A stretch of 64,000 nt of DNA from Aedes albopictus (lineage: Eukaryota; Arthropoda; Insecta; Diptera; Culicidae): positions 40,851,155-40,915,154 of the forward strand of contig NC_085137.1 in the NCBI RefSeq assembly GCF_035046485.1. Direction: 5' to 3'. The notes under the pieces were generated by a model that saw only the letters and a program-made list of their open reading frames with translations, was not told the DNA's origin and searched no databases. Every line of letters begins with the position of its first letter. Within the stretch, counting starts at the first letter, position 1. Shown here piece by piece: positions 34,101 to 46,169 of the stretch. Both the position numbers and the translations under genes were made by a program.

Positions 34101-35560
34101 CTACCTGAGCGTTCAAATCTCCTATGATGATCTTGACGTCGTAGCTTGGGCAGCGGTCGTACTCGCGTTCGAGCTGCGCGTAAAATGCGTCCTTGTCATC
34201 ATCAGTACTTCCGGAGTGTGGGCTGTGCACGTTTATTATGCTGAAGTTGAAGAATCGGCCCTTGATCCTCAACCTGCACATTCTTTCGTCGATCGGCCAC
34301 CAACCGATCACGCGCCTCTGCATATCACCCATCACGATGAAAGCTGTTCCTAGCTCGCGTGTGTTGCCGCAGCTCTGGTAGATGGTATGATTACCTCTAA
34401 ACGTTCGCACCATGGATCCTGTCCAACACACCTCCTGCAGCGCTACGATGCCGAACCCGCGGTCCTTCAGTAGATCGGCGAGTATGCGGGTGCTCCCAAT
34501 GAAGTTGAGAGATCGGCAGTTCCACGTACCGAGTTTCCAATCGCAAGTCCTTTTTGTTCGCTGGGGTCGTTGCCGTTGGTCTCGGTTCGTATTATTCTGT
34601 TGCTGATTTTCCGTTACAATGGGTTTTTACGGCTGGCTCGTAGGGCCTGACACCAACCTCCTACTTTCCGGAGGACCATAGTGCACAGTTGAGCTTAGAG
34701 TCCTTCCCTGGCACTCGGACGTAGATCAGCCGCCCCTAACATGGGGATCAGACGCTGTTGTGAGCCGCTCCTCCTGGAGCAGTGTCGAAAAAAATCAGCA
34801 CAATGATGTTCAATTTGTGCGAAAACGAACACCAATAAACAAACATAGTTACCCATAGACACGAGGCCGAGAATGAACATGACAAAGAAGAGACGAGACA
34901 ATGAAAGCGGCGTCTTGTGGTGTCATCCACTGCAGTTGAAGTTCAGTTCAGCTGAACTTCAGCTCGACGAATTCGAAGATGAATATTTCAATTTGGAATT
35001 GATTTATTGTGGTTTTAGGCATGCAAATACCGATATGTTACCTTAATTCAATGCATTATAGTTACTTTTCGTGAGTGATGCAAAACAACTGCATTTTTTT
35101 GCTTCTGCATCGTGCTCAATTAAAACGAATCAGTTGAAATTGAAAATACTGACTTTGAGTATCAGTAGATGGTTGAAGTTCAGCAGACAGCGGTCAAAAG
35201 AATTTCGAAAGCATATATTTCTGAGAACGCCGCTCGGGTTGTCAAGACGACTATCAAAACAAAAACAAATCAACGACGATGGCGCCGCTGGGCGTCGGTG
35301 CAGACGACCGTAATTTGACAATTGCCGTCCCTGTCCTGGAGAACAGACGCTCAGGTTTGCCGAAGCAAACCCCCCTTTCCCTGTCAGCCTACGACCAAAG
35401 GTCCCACCGGGGTTGGTTACCCGATCTTCCCTAAGGTTGCTCATAGTTTCCGGCCGGTACCGCGTGGAGGTAGGGATAGGAGTTGCTGGGCAGAGGCTAG
35501 TGGATCACAATGGGATCTGAATTGCGCAGCATACCCAGCCTTTACCGTGCCAATCACATC
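31130..35560 (-). pseudogene. Near full-length non-LTR retrotransposon (RTE-like), inactivated
   Basis: On the minus strand: a GC-richer 5' region (about 35560-34630), then an apurinic-type endonuclease beginning KLGTWNCRSL and IVALQEVCWTG, with IIGDLNAQVG and the terminal DSDHYLV motif. A coiled charged linker follows, then reverse transcriptase with YQAGFIDGRSTTDQIF, FIDFKAAYDSIDR and the catalytic FADD (about 31995-32005), ending YGHETW..., VARMPDNNPAKLVF and a short 3' tail rich in AATAAATAAAT. The arrangement and wording resemble RTE/BovB-type insect elements; clade not certain. Inactivating marks are an in-frame TAG at about 33740, frameshifts near 33665 and 32475, and a 401-bp MITE insertion. 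Confidence 0.85.
32718..33118. mobile_element. 401-bp hAT-type palindromic MITE inside the LINE
   Basis: Ends CAGTGTTGAAAAATTCATTT and the inverse ending CAACACTG. The perfect 8-bp duplication ATCCTTAA is at 32710-32717 and 33119-33126. The two halves are inverted copies meeting at AATATTCACGG/CCGTGAATATC-like sequence near 32920. Eight-bp duplications and CAGTG ends are typical of hAT elements. Confidence 0.9.
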
Positions 35561-36380
35561 ACATTATCATACCTAATGAACAGATACAATAACACAAGTC
35601 AAGAGTACAGAACACCCGATACAAAAATATAACTATAACCTACGATATTTGCCAAAGAAAAAACGAAAAAAAAAAACTTCGGTGAGGGATTCCAAAGTCA
35701 AAGTAAAGAGCTACAAGGGTAAAACCCCATTGAAGCCCAAAAATGGCTCAATACGTGCTATATTCTGATCGTTTAATTAGCAAGAGCAGTATGATGTTGT
35801 TGCACCATGATCTAGTAGCCATTTGCAAATTTATTTGTTTCTAAATAGTTGGGCAGTCATTGAGACCTTGTAGAAAGTCAGCTATACATAGAACTCTGAC
35901 TGTATTGCGTCTCACATGCAATAGTTTGTGGTGGAACTTAAGGATGAACTAAAGGAACCTTGAAGCAGTATAAAAAAAGAAGAATCGTTGTCGGTTGAAA
36001 TCAGTTTAAATGCCTTCATATTATTAAGAGGATATTATCTGCGGAAGCTTTCCGTTAAGCTCGAATTATGTCAACATAGATAACATTTACATAGAGGTCA
36101 TGTGATTTGACGAACGTTAATCGAGAAATTGGACCCGAAATGGAACTAAAAAAAACCTTGATCTGAAAAAAAAAACGACCACTATGACCCACGCTAATGC
36201 GCATACGACCAATTGCGCTAGTGAGAACGCAACTCCAATAGGCAGATACAAGTACACCTCAATTTAGTGGACATTTTAATTTCGAAATGCATATAAAATC
36301 GAATTATGATGATGATTGTGTGCCCACCATCAGCGCAAAGATTACCTATAGCTGTAGATTCATACAGGAACGAAATGATC
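35561..36380. other. Intronic spacer
   Basis: No gene or repeat boundary recognised; AT-rich with scattered short homopolymers. Confidence 0.4.
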
Positions 36381-36389
36381 TATTTAAAC

Positions 36390-36880
36390 TCCTGATCTTT
36401 AACTCCTTAAGAAAGTCTTGCACTCGAGCTTGCACTCCAAAAATGTTGCATAGATAATTCCAGAAATTCATCGACGTAATTTTTTGGATTTTTATGCATA
36501 GAGATTCCTTATAAAAATATTCCATGAACTTTCTCAAAAATACTACATATTTTTTTAATGATATACGGATACATTAAGGATCAGAAATTATGAAATTCTT
36601 TAATATTTTCTCATTTACTTTTTAAAGAATTTTCTCCAAGAATTGCTTTAGGAATTCTACAAGAGATTATTAACATTTCTTCACATTTCTGTACATATGT
36701 ATTCCTTCAAGACGTTCCTCTTCCAGAAATTGCTCCAAGGATTTCTTAAAAAAATCTTAGAAAATTCTGCAAGGATTCCTTAGTTTTTCTATAGATTCTT
36801 TTAGAGATTCTTATAAGGATTCTTACGGAAAGACTGGAAGACATTGCTGCAGAAATTCACACAGAGCTTTCAATAGAAAT
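36390..36880. repeat. Degenerate TTCC/AGAAATTC phrase field
   Basis: Same phrase style as 38340-41040 (TTCTCCAAGAATTGCTTTAG, GGATTCCTTAG). It shares a near-duplicate passage with 40180-40440 (CATGAACTTTCTCAAAAATACT, shortened here), so these two fields are related copies. Confidence 0.55.
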
Positions 36881-36887
36881 GACGCCA

Positions 36888-37072
36888 ATTCTTTCTTTTG
36901 CACGGATCGATTTTTTCCCATAACTTAGTTAGTTTTGAACCTATTGGATTGATTTTGCGTATGTACACAGATATGCCAAAACCGTGCACAAAATAATTGG
37001 GCGTATAATGTAAATGTGCCCAAAATAGATGCCCTGTCTAGATGGTTCCATTTCCCTTTATCATAACTAGAA
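36888..37072. mobile_element. Diverged palindromic TA element
   Basis: Right part reads GTGCCCAAAATAGATGCCCT then AGATGGTTCCATTTCCC, close to the right end of 60735-60948. The left part is decayed. Confidence 0.45.
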
Positions 37073-38096
37073 TATTGTATGCATATTGCATACTCTAGAT
37101 AAAATGCTGAAACATCGCAGAAAACGACACAAAGGAAAGTTATGATCCATCAAAACCACAACGTCTCTAGTGAAACCTTCAACAAACAAACATAATGTTT
37201 ATTAGTCATCCAAACGGCATCCGTCCATTTTCTACCACTTGGAGCAAAATTATCACAGCTCGATCGCTTCAGAAAAAAAAAACTCGATATGAGTCATTCG
37301 ATATGATCAACCAGTAAGCTTCACGCCGAGCAGTAGGTAGGTACTAGGTACGTTAAAAAATATGAGGGCCAATGAAGCCAAACAGTCTGCTGGCTGACAG
37401 GAGGATAGCGGGAAACCTATTCGAGCTTTAACTTGCTTTAATCCAGTCAAGCGAAACGAGTCGTAATGCCACTTGACTTAGAACAACATCGACGGTGGTG
37501 TCGTCGTCGTTACATTTGAAGCATTTGAATTACCAATTCAATATGTAACTAAGCACTGACGGGCGATGTAGTCGGCCGATGATGACGGCACAATGTCAGC
37601 GACGAATTGATAGCGAACGAAGAATGGGGCGTCTCGTCTCGTGATAAGGAGTTGCTTAGCAAATTGACCAACTTTGTGCGATTGCTTGAGTCCGAAAGTA
37701 CATTAGGATGCGTGTTGTTCATGTTCGTTCATTCGGTTGCTCTCCTACACTTTGAAGACAGATGGAACACAGGGCGCCCGGTCAACGACATATTTGTGTG
37801 GGCAAAGAGATCGCTAACTGGCCTTGTTATCAGCTGAGTCTGGTTCGGGCTCGATGCACAGCTGATATTTGAGCAAGAGCGGTGGGAATTTTCCTCAGTA
37901 ATGTAGTTATTTGGCAAATTGAACTGTTGTTGCTGTATTACAAAACACTTGTGCCCCTTGGACCATATGCATTATATAATCAATTCACCCGTACAATTCC
38001 ATAGTTTCGGTTCACAATTATGTTGTTGTTTCGACTGTACCTCCTATATCCTTATCTTGGCGTAATATTCCAACTAGAACGTAGCCTGCTTTTCAG
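37073..38096. other. Intronic spacer
   Basis: No supported gene. 37300-37960 is of more even composition and free of obvious repeats, but no frame longer than about 75 codons and no motif was recognised. Confidence 0.35.
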
Positions 38097-38195
38097 CTTT
38101 GACTATGAGCACTTCCACAGTTATTAACTGTGAACTTCCTCTGCCAATGACCATTTTGCATTCGTATCGTGTGGCAGAAACGAAGATACTCTATG
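38097..38195 (-). mobile_element. SINE fragment (Feilai-like)
   Basis: Contains, inverted, the SINE body phrase GAGCACTTCCACAGTTATTA shared with 49802-50015 and 55237-55480. Only about 100 bp remain. Confidence 0.6.
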
Positions 38196-38658
38196 ACCAA
38201 GGAAGTCAAGGAAATTTTCATTACAGCTGGAAAGGAAATTTTCATTACAAACTATGTATGGTTGATTCAAAAGTCAATATTTTTAACAACGGACATACAC
38301 AATATCTTTGTTGCATAAATGCCCCAAAAAATTGAAAAAGTTCACAAATTCATTCAGGAATTCCTTTGAAAATGTATCCGAGGTTTTTTTTACCCTGGAA
38401 TTTCTTAATGACTTGTTTCATAAATTGCTCCAGGGATCCCATCTGAAATTCCGTAAGGAGCTCCTTCGGAAATTTAGAGATTCGTGACAAGCACTTGATA
38501 GAGTGTGGTTACTGGTTGTGCTGTATTTGCCGAACGATCTTTCTGTATGAGTAGTGTTGGTTTGTACCGCTATCTGCTCGGTCGCCTTTTGTTGCAATTC
38601 TGAGGTGTTAAATAGAACTAAGTGAACGCAAAATTTATAAATTTATTACAACGGTCTC

Positions 38659-38688
38659 TATCTAATCTAATCTAATCTAGTCTTTAGC
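38659..38688 (-). mobile_element. 30-bp LINE 3'-end stub with 17-bp duplication
   Basis: Flanks 38642-38658 and 38689-38705 are 16/17 identical (TTTATTACAACGGTCTC / TTTATTACTACGGTCTC). The insert on the minus strand reads GCTAAAGACTAGATTAGATT and continues as TAGAT repeats, a retroelement tail. Confidence 0.7.
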
Positions 38689-39132
38689 TTTATTACTACG
38701 GTCTCCGAATAAAACTCCCCACATCAAATCGTCATGTTATAGAATATTTCAGAAAATCTTGCATGTGTTGCTTCAGAAGAGTCACAAAGAATTATTTAAC
38801 GAAATTTTGCAAGAATTTCTTAACCGATTCCTCCATGATTTTTCACAAATCATTTCAGATATTGTTTGAGAAATTCGCCCAGGAATTACTCCAAAAACTT
38901 CTTTAGTTATTTGTTCATAAATGTCTCTAGGCATTTGTCTTGAGAATCTTTTGAAGGTTTCTTTGATAAATCTACCAAATTTTTTTTCAGAAATTCTTCT
39001 AAAACATCTTTATGTTTGCGAAAACTTGTCCGAGTATTCAGCAAAAAAATCCTTTACAGATTCTTTAAAAAAATCTTCCATGGATTCATTCGGAAATTTA
39101 CTTCAGAAATTTGTTCAGTAATTCCTTCTATT

Positions 39133-39467
39133 CTGCATCACGTTGGCAGCAGCTCGCTGATGTAGTATACGGTTTTGGCAAAAAGTGACCCTAATGCCAA
39201 AGGAGGGTTAATAAAACTTTCAGAGATGCCTTCACTTAAAAAAAACATGAATTTGAGCAGAAATTCCTGAAGAAATTCTTACAAAAATGCCTTCAGAGAT
39301 TCCTTCAGAAATTTCTTTTGGCATTTAATAAGAAATTTCTCCAGAGATTCCTTTAACCTTCCTTTTGCATCACGTTGGCAGCAGCTCGCTGACGTAGTAT
39401 ACGGTTTTGGTAAAAAGTGACCCTTATGCCAAAGGAGGGTTAATAAAACTTTCAGAGATGCCTTCAG
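39133..39467. repeat. Direct repeat pair of about 100 bp
   Basis: 39133-39232 and 39366-39467 are nearly identical, both containing CATCACGTTGGCAGCAGCTC and ATGCCAAAGGAGGGTTAATA. The spacing is about 233 bp, and the phrase field continues between them, suggesting a segmental tandem duplication. Confidence 0.7.
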
Positions 39468-40448
39468 AAACAATTTTTCAGAAAATGTTTCAAAACTTCC
39501 TTTTAAAAAAGTGTGGTTACTTTGGAAATTCTTAAAAGGATCTTACCAATAATTCCTACAGCAGCTTCCAAATTCTCCAGAAATTCCATTAGGGGTTTTT
39601 TCCAGAAGTTTCAGAAAGAGTTGTGTTTGATTTTTTTTTAGAAATTCTTCCAGGGATTTCTTCCTGGAGTTCCTTCACACATTTTTCGAGAGATTCTTTC
39701 GTAAAATATCTCATGGCTTTTAATATAAATTCGACTAATAAACGGTTCCAGATTTTCATCCAGAGATTTCTTTACAAATTTCTCCAAGGATTACTTAAAA
39801 AAATCCACCGATTTTTCGATAATTCTTTCATGGACCCTTGCTGAGAACCATCCCAGGATTCATTTAAAAAAATTTTCACGAGTTCCGTAAAAAATCTTCC
39901 AGGGATTCTTGAGGAGTTTATTTGGAAACAGATCGTAGATTTACTTCAAAAAATCATCCAGGAAATCCTAAAGAAAATCAGTCAAAAATATTTTCACAAA
40001 ATCATCTAGGGATTCCTTTAGACTTTAGAATGACATTTAACTCCTTGAAAAAAAGTCTTGCACGGATAGCTTTCAAAATGTTACATGGATTCAAAATATC
40101 TTGCATAGATTGTTCCAGAAATTCATGTACGAATTTCTTCAGATTTTTTCAATAGAGATTCCTCCAGATTTTTCCCATAGCATTCATCTAGGAAACTTTC
40201 CATGAACTTTCTCAAAAATACTCCATGAACTTTTTTTTTAAATATGATACACTAATACATTGAGAGTCAGAAACTCAAAACTCCTTTAAAATTTTCTCAG
40301 GAGCTTTCTGAAGAACTATCTCCAACGATTGCCTTAGGAGTTCTGCAAGAGATTATAAAGGAATATCCTAAAACTTCTTAACATTCCTTTAGATATTCCT
40401 TCAAGACATTCCTCTTCTAGAAATTGCTTAGGAAATTCCCCAAGGATA

Positions 40449-40640
40449 GGCTGAACAGATTTGTCCCGTTTAAATACGGGACACATTTCGGAAGCTCAAT
40501 GTCCAAAAACAGAACTGAATGTTGACAATAATGCTATTTCAGATAGAAAGAACGAAAAATTGAGTCAAAACGTTAACTATGCTCCTGAGACGAGTGTTAG
40601 AAAAATTTGTTGTCCCGTTAAATACAGGACGGATGGTCAG
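40449..40640. mobile_element. MITE with GGCTGA...TCAGCC ends
   Basis: Left GGCTGAACAGATTTGTCCCG, right CAGGACGGATGGTCAGCC, with the inner pair GTCCCGTTTAAATACGGGAC. It is inserted in the phrase field. Target duplication unclear. Confidence 0.6.
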
Positions 40641-41040
40641 CCTACCCAAGGATTACTTAAGAATTTTTTTTCTACAGATTTTGCAGACTTCTTTGCAGAG
40701 GATTGCTATGGAAAGGCAGGGAGAAAAAGGGAGATTCCTGGAGAAATTGACACAGAGATTTCATCAGAAACTCCGCAATTCCTCTATGCATTTTTCCAGA
40801 AATTTCATCAGGATTTCCTCCAAGCGTACCTCTAAGCATTTCTCTATAGATTTCTCCAGAAATTCCTTAAAAAATTGTTTAGGTTTTTTATTTAGGGATT
40901 TCTCCAGGATTTTTTTTTCAAAAATATCTCAAGAGGTTTTGTTAGGTATTCCACCTGGAGGTATCAGGTATTCCTCCCGGAATTTCTTCAGAAAATACAT
41001 CTATGGATTCTAAAAATATACCTTTCTTTTTCAGAAATTC

Positions 41041-41680
41041 TTTCAGGAGTTTAACCCTCTAATACCCAAATTTTTGATTTTGATCTAAATATCATTTTTC
41101 GTCATCTAAAATCGATTTAAACATGTTTTGGAAGAGGATTCTTTTTAATTCTCGATTTTGTGAATTTCAGTTTTTGATTTTTCTAATTTTTATTTTTGAA
41201 CATCCCCACACTTTTATATTTTTCCTGGAAGCCAATTTAGGTAACGGATTTTTTTAGATGAAAACATTTTGAGATTTTATGATTATTGTTGAAATATTAT
41301 TATTTTAAATTTTTTTCACAGAAAATTTTATTTCCGTGTAATTTTATGGAAAATAATTTTAGAGTGCATTCGATTCCCTTAAACTATTAAACAAGGATAG
41401 CATGATTTGGGAAAAATTTAAAATATGTTAATTGTAGCGATTCAATACAAAATAAACAATGACTTCTAAAAGGTGACTTAAACATCATTTTTTCAATGAT
41501 TTGTATGATTGTAAAAAATGTAAATACGCTTTAAAATACACCAAAAACCATTTTGGGATATACGGAACAGTCCTAAATATTTGCCAAAAATATAAAAAAC
41601 ATGATTTTCCACGACACAAAAATTACAAAAATGCTCAAACTATACCCCGTCTAAAGGCGGGATTGGGTATGAGAGGGTTA
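41041..41680. other. AT-rich intronic spacer
   Basis: Starts with TAACCCTCTAATACCCAAAT and ends near GGGATTGGGTATGAGAGGGTTA, which is roughly its inverse. The whole stretch may therefore be a ~640-bp TTAA/TA-flanked non-autonomous element. No coding content. Confidence 0.45.
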
Positions 41681-41925
41681 ATTAGAATTTTCTTAACATT
41701 TTTTTTAAATCCTTTTGAATTTTTTTCAGCGATACTTAAGGAAATATCTTTAGAGACTTCTTCAATACTACTGAAATTACACCAGATATTTCGGCAGGAA
41801 TTTATTCAAAAATTGTTCCATGGATTCATTCAGAAGTTGTTCCAGCAGTTCCTTCAGGAATTTCTCAAGCGGTTTCTTCAACAATTCCTCCAGAAATTCA
41901 GAAAGGGAAATATTAGATTAAGGTA
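41681..41925. repeat. Degenerate TTCC/AGAAATTC phrase field
   Basis: A short field with the frame EFIQKLFHGFIQKLFQQFLQ on the plus strand, a clear example of how the phrases mimic a coiled-coil protein. Confidence 0.6.
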
Positions 41926-41968
41926 AATATATAAAACTAAGTTTGTCATGAGGTAGTCTTTGCCATTA

Positions 41969-42465
41969 GGGTAATTGATCCGATCATGGAGGAGTTAAGC
42001 ACTGGGTTCATGTTTAAACCACAATTGTATCGCCCCAAGCAAACTTTTTACATGGATTGAATTGAAAATAATAAAATCCATCCTTAATCTACGGGAAAAT
42101 AACGAAATATTGCCACTTTGATGTTGTTATGAGCATTTTATTCGTTTTTATCTGAAAGAACATTGTGTTCCTAATGTTGCGGTATGTGTTCCTAATGTTG
42201 CGGTATTTTGTTCCTATTGTTGCGGTATCCCATTGAAATCATATGGGATACCGCAACATTAGGAACACAGCAGCAAACACATTTAGGAAAATATTTTTTT
42301 AAAATAGGTTTTTGGGCAAATCTTAAGCAAACAAATGGTGCAATCTCATAATTTAAGCACCATACATCTATTAAAAATACCTTTTGGTAACATTTCAGTC
42401 GAAAAAGTGCTCAATTGCCATTACCGCAACAATAGGTACTACCACAACGATGGGAACAATTACCC
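41969..42465. mobile_element. TA-flanked MITE with internal tandem repeats
   Basis: Ends GGGTAATTG (41969) and CAATTACCC (42465), with TA at 41967-41968 and 42466-42467. The interior has three tandem copies of about 22 bp (GTTCCTAATGTTGCGGTA, at 42168-42230), followed by an inverted copy at about 42250-42275. Confidence 0.7.
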
Positions 42466-42469
42466 TATT

Positions 42470-42900
42470 ATGGATGCTTCACAAACAATTACAAACTGCA
42501 AGTTTTAAACTGATTGAATATCAAAAAGTTTACCATTAAAAAAATGTACATAAAATCGAAGTACATAAAATCGAGGGTCTATATAATCGAGGGTCCACTA
42601 AATCGAGGTATACCTGTATCAGGTTTCACAACACTCATTCAGTGGATTTTGTACAATGAGGAGATGAAAATTTATGTGGCGCTAACAAATGCTCTTGTCA
42701 ATAATGACTAAATTGCACTCTTGGTCATCAACAACGTACGGTACCGACGGCTGCCTGGATACGCGAAGTAATTGGATGTCGCATTTGCATACTTGCAGAA
42801 TCGTCTCTGGATCACTTACGTTGGCAGCTTTTCTTGTTTTCCTACTCATTCTCCTGAACAAATACATAACAGAGAGGGATGGAAAACTGGACGCTTGGGT
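42470..42900. other. Intronic spacer
   Basis: AT-rich, with a CGAGGGTC/ TCGAGG reiteration at 42570-42612. No gene seen. Confidence 0.35.
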
Positions 42901-42901
42901 T

Positions 42902-43510
42902 TCAATTTAATTGCTGCTTATAGATTTCGTTCCCACCCTGCGTAGACTTTGGCCGACCCATTTCTACTTTTGCTCTCGAGGAGCGGTTGACAAGATCATC
43001 CAGCTTGGTTTGCATATCAGAGCGCCGTTGATCAAGAAGAGCAACGTCATCAGCCAATTCAAAGTCATTTAGGTGCTTCATGCCATGGTAATGGGCTGCC
43101 ACAGCAACCCACGACTTGGTTTACGATCAATCGCACCTGCCAGGATCTCGTCGATTACGATGAGGAACGGTAGCGGCGATAGTATACAAACATCCTTGCC
43201 TCACTCCAGCAACGATCCGGATGGGGTCGGACAAGATACCGTTGTGCAGTACTCTGCACAAAAATGCCCTGTACTGTGCTTCAATAAGGTCGATAATATT
43301 CTCATTGATCTTCACATGTTTTCATGATTGAGAGAGACGATCGAAAGCGTTTTCATAATCAATAGACACCACGTAGGGAGATTATATGGTCCACACAGGA
43401 TCGTCCGGCACGGAATCCTGTTTGCAGCCGCCGGAGAGTTGCGTCAATCTTCTCCTGTATCCGGTTAAGGGTCACTTTGCAGAGGATGATCAAAACGATG
43501 CACAGCAACA
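42902..43510 (-). pseudogene. LINE reverse-transcriptase relic
   Basis: Minus-strand fragments in several frames: LQTGFRAGRSCVDHI, VSIDYENAFDRL, IIDLIEAQYRAFLCRVLHNG, VAGVRQGCL, then HLNDFELADDVALL with the catalytic ADD. This is the central RT domain of an R1/jockey-like element, with frameshifts and small deletions. Confidence 0.8.
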
Positions 43511-45315
43511 TGATGATAATATGACTACTCTTTAAAAATCTTGAAATATTTTTAAAGAATTATTCAATTTCCTTTAAAATTTTGCTTTCAATTTTGATAC
43601 ACATAGGAAGTGCCTGTTTTTCGTGCCACTTCCACAAGAAATACATTTCACAGCAGCCCATCCACGACATCATCACCACAACCCAGTTATGGTGTTTGCT
43701 CACGGGCTTTTAAACGAAAATTTAACGCCCATTTTCATTGAAACGATTTGGACTACAGGCGACAATGGACTACAGAGTACAAGCAATCATCCGAGAAGCA
43801 ACGCGTGGGTGGAATGATGATGGGTGACAATACACTGTCACAGCCAAAGGATTTTCCATTTCCGGACCTCTTCATTGTGGAATCTTTCGGATCCCCCATC
43901 ACGGTGATGCGGTGGTGTCATTCGCTTGTTGTCGTACACAAATGGGTTCAATGGTGCTTCCATAACGGTGATGCGATGGTAACGATTCTGCTCGAATGGG
44001 AGAAGGATATTTTGTACCAGGGATGAACTACTTGTTGATTAAGTACAATGTAGGGAGGGCTTAGGATATTTTGAAGACATAGTTCATTTGTAAAACATCT
44101 TGGTGTGATATCCAACCTGTACTGTAACAACAGAGAGTCTGAACTTAGTGTGTTTGAGCACTTTCACAGTTATTAACTGGAATGTTTCTTTGAGAACAGA
44201 CCATTTGCAGTAGACGTTTTATCGATGCAAGCGATTTAAAGGCAATGCTTTTTAACTGCAAGTCCGGCAAGTGCAACAAATGTGCAGTTATCGCACTGCC
44301 AAACATCAAACAGGTTCGCCATGTTGGCCTTAATGAACACTCTTGAATGAATTTCATATTTATTTTACGTCAATTGATCGAATTTCGTTAGCTAAAACTT
44401 AAACGTGTTGCAGTTATCGAGCGTCTACTGTATTCGTATATCACGTTATTCGTGACTGTAATCAAGCATGTTGCTTCAACAGGTTTGTGATTGATTCAAA
44501 AAATGTATTGCTTTGGAAAATAAACAAAACTTTCAATACGTTTAACATGTAGTACACATGATGCTACCTATTACACCACTGTCGTTATTGCTCCCCCAGC
44601 ATCCCAATAGCCACAGCAATTAATGCTAAAAAGGGTCCCCTATGTACGACGTTTACCGCGTCCCTATGTAGACGACGTGCACTGTATGTCAAATTTCACG
44701 TTTTGTCTATTGAACAACATAAGCTCTTTAGTAGAAAGGCGCCCCACGTCCATGGCAAACAGCATTTTTTTTTCGGGCAAGTATCGTCATGAGCATCGAA
44801 ATCATCGTCCTGGAACACGATTAAATCCAGCACAGTGTGGTAAATTCAAGTATTATTTGTCCAAAACTGTTTTTTTTAATATGACTTTGATCCTAGTCAA
44901 AGTTTGATTTAAGAAGACTTTCAGCTTGAGATTACTTCATCTGTAAATTATTTGTGTTCACTTGAATGTCGTAAACATTTCATTACATCTTGGTCAAGAT
45001 GACTGCTCAACCGGTCAAATGTAACCATTTCAATGGCCTGTTTCGAGGATAATAACCCTCAGGCAAATGTTTCCGGTTTTCCTTTTTTTATGCTGCCTAA
45101 ACATTCCACGAAAACCATTCTACTGTCAACATGAGGACTGGGGAATCAAGATAGTCACGTAGTATGGAACAAATAGGTAAGAGGATGTTAGGCAATTTAC
45201 CAGAGCAGAAATTGGACAGGAGCTTAGCAAAAAGGGAGTGAGTTTGAGGAAGGGGGCGAAGCGGGAAACACGAAGCAAAGCAAAACTGTTTTGTTTTCCT
45301 TTCGACACTCGCAAA
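43511..45315. other. Intronic spacer with one SINE fragment
   Basis: No supported gene. 44153-44216 carries, inverted, the SINE phrase GAGCACTTTCACAGTTATTA. The rest shows no clear boundaries. Confidence 0.35.
44153..44216 (-). mobile_element. Short SINE fragment (Feilai-like)
   Basis: About 60 bp matching the 3' body of the SINEs at 49802 and 55237. Confidence 0.5.
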
Positions 45316-45317
45316 TA

Positions 45318-45904
45318 GGGATAGTCGGGGTAATTTGGCCAATGGGGCACTTTGAGCACCACCGGAAAATCACCTAAAATCTAGTATTTTTTGAAAATCC
45401 ACCTGGGAGCTCCAATACTGGCCTGATATTGAAGCGATTGAAACATTAGAACGAAGTAATTTAGTCTCATAGTAAATTAGAAAAATAAAATTTAAAATTG
45501 TTGGCCAAATTACCCCGACGAGGGCTGAACAAAAACATCTCATAAGACTTCTCTTGTTTAAATACCTTAAATAACTTTCAAATTAGTTTGTTTTCTGTAA
45601 ACTTTGATACTATATGATTCAACATCAAGCGAAGCATATTAAGTTTGTATTGCATTAGGCGATATAAATTCTTTATTGAAAATAGGGTGCTCATATTACC
45701 CCGACGGTTTAAAATTGACCCAAATACAACACTTTTTTCTAAAATCATTTTTTGGCATTTAAACACGATTAGACTTTTATATTTTTATGCATTTTATGTA
45801 TTATCAGAAACATTCTGACCATACGATGTACGAGAGATTAAACGTTGTTTTCTGCATCTTTAATCGTCTTTTGCTTAAGGTGGCCAAATTACCCCGATTT
45901 ACCC
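45318..45904. mobile_element. TA-flanked element, GGGG-TAATTTGGCCA ends
   Basis: Ends GGGATAGTCGGGGTAATTTG and the inverse CAAATTACCCCGATTTACCC, with TA at 45316-45317 and 45905-45906. AT-rich interior, no ORF. Confidence 0.75.
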
Positions 45905-45951
45905 TAACTCTTGTTTTTGGCTTGGCAAATAGGTAAATTTGATTAGATATA

Positions 45952-46166
45952 GGGTATCGCGCCACTTGGGCGGTGGCTTCTATATTCGTCTGTTTTCCAC
46001 TATAACTCAGTCAATTTTGAACCAATTGACTTGAAATGTTGTACGCGGGTAGATACTATACCTATCTCACCACATTCCAAAAGTTGTGTCAATTGGTTGA
46101 AATTTGACTGAGTTACAGTGGAAAACAGACGAATATAGAAGCCACCGCCCAAGTAGCGCGATTCCC
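45952..46166. mobile_element. 215-bp palindromic TA element
   Basis: Arms GGGTATCGCGCCACTTGGGC and the inverse, with TA at 45950-45951 and 46167-46168. The core TAACTCAGTCAATTTTGAAC / TTGGTTGAAATTTGACTGAG is shared with 60735-60948. Confidence 0.8.
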
Positions 46167-46169
46167 TAG

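Larger units (their letters stand above)
38340..41040. repeat. Large degenerate TTCC/AGAAATTC phrase field
   Basis: About 2.7 kb of irregularly reiterated phrases (TTCCAGAAATTC, AGGGATTTCTTC, GAAATTTCTCCAG) with no fixed period. Plus-strand frames read as FLxKFLQxFL-type strings. Other insertions are embedded in it. Confidence 0.65.

Noticed and set aside
38641..38690. Telomere-like CTAATCTAAT repeats
   Set aside because: Only three to four short units, flanked by a target duplication; better explained as a retroelement tail.
40461..41926. Open frames of 120-145 codons in the phrase fields
   Set aside because: Composed of reiterated FLxKFLxxF/SLxxF strings produced by the repeat vocabulary; no start context, splice sites or domain.
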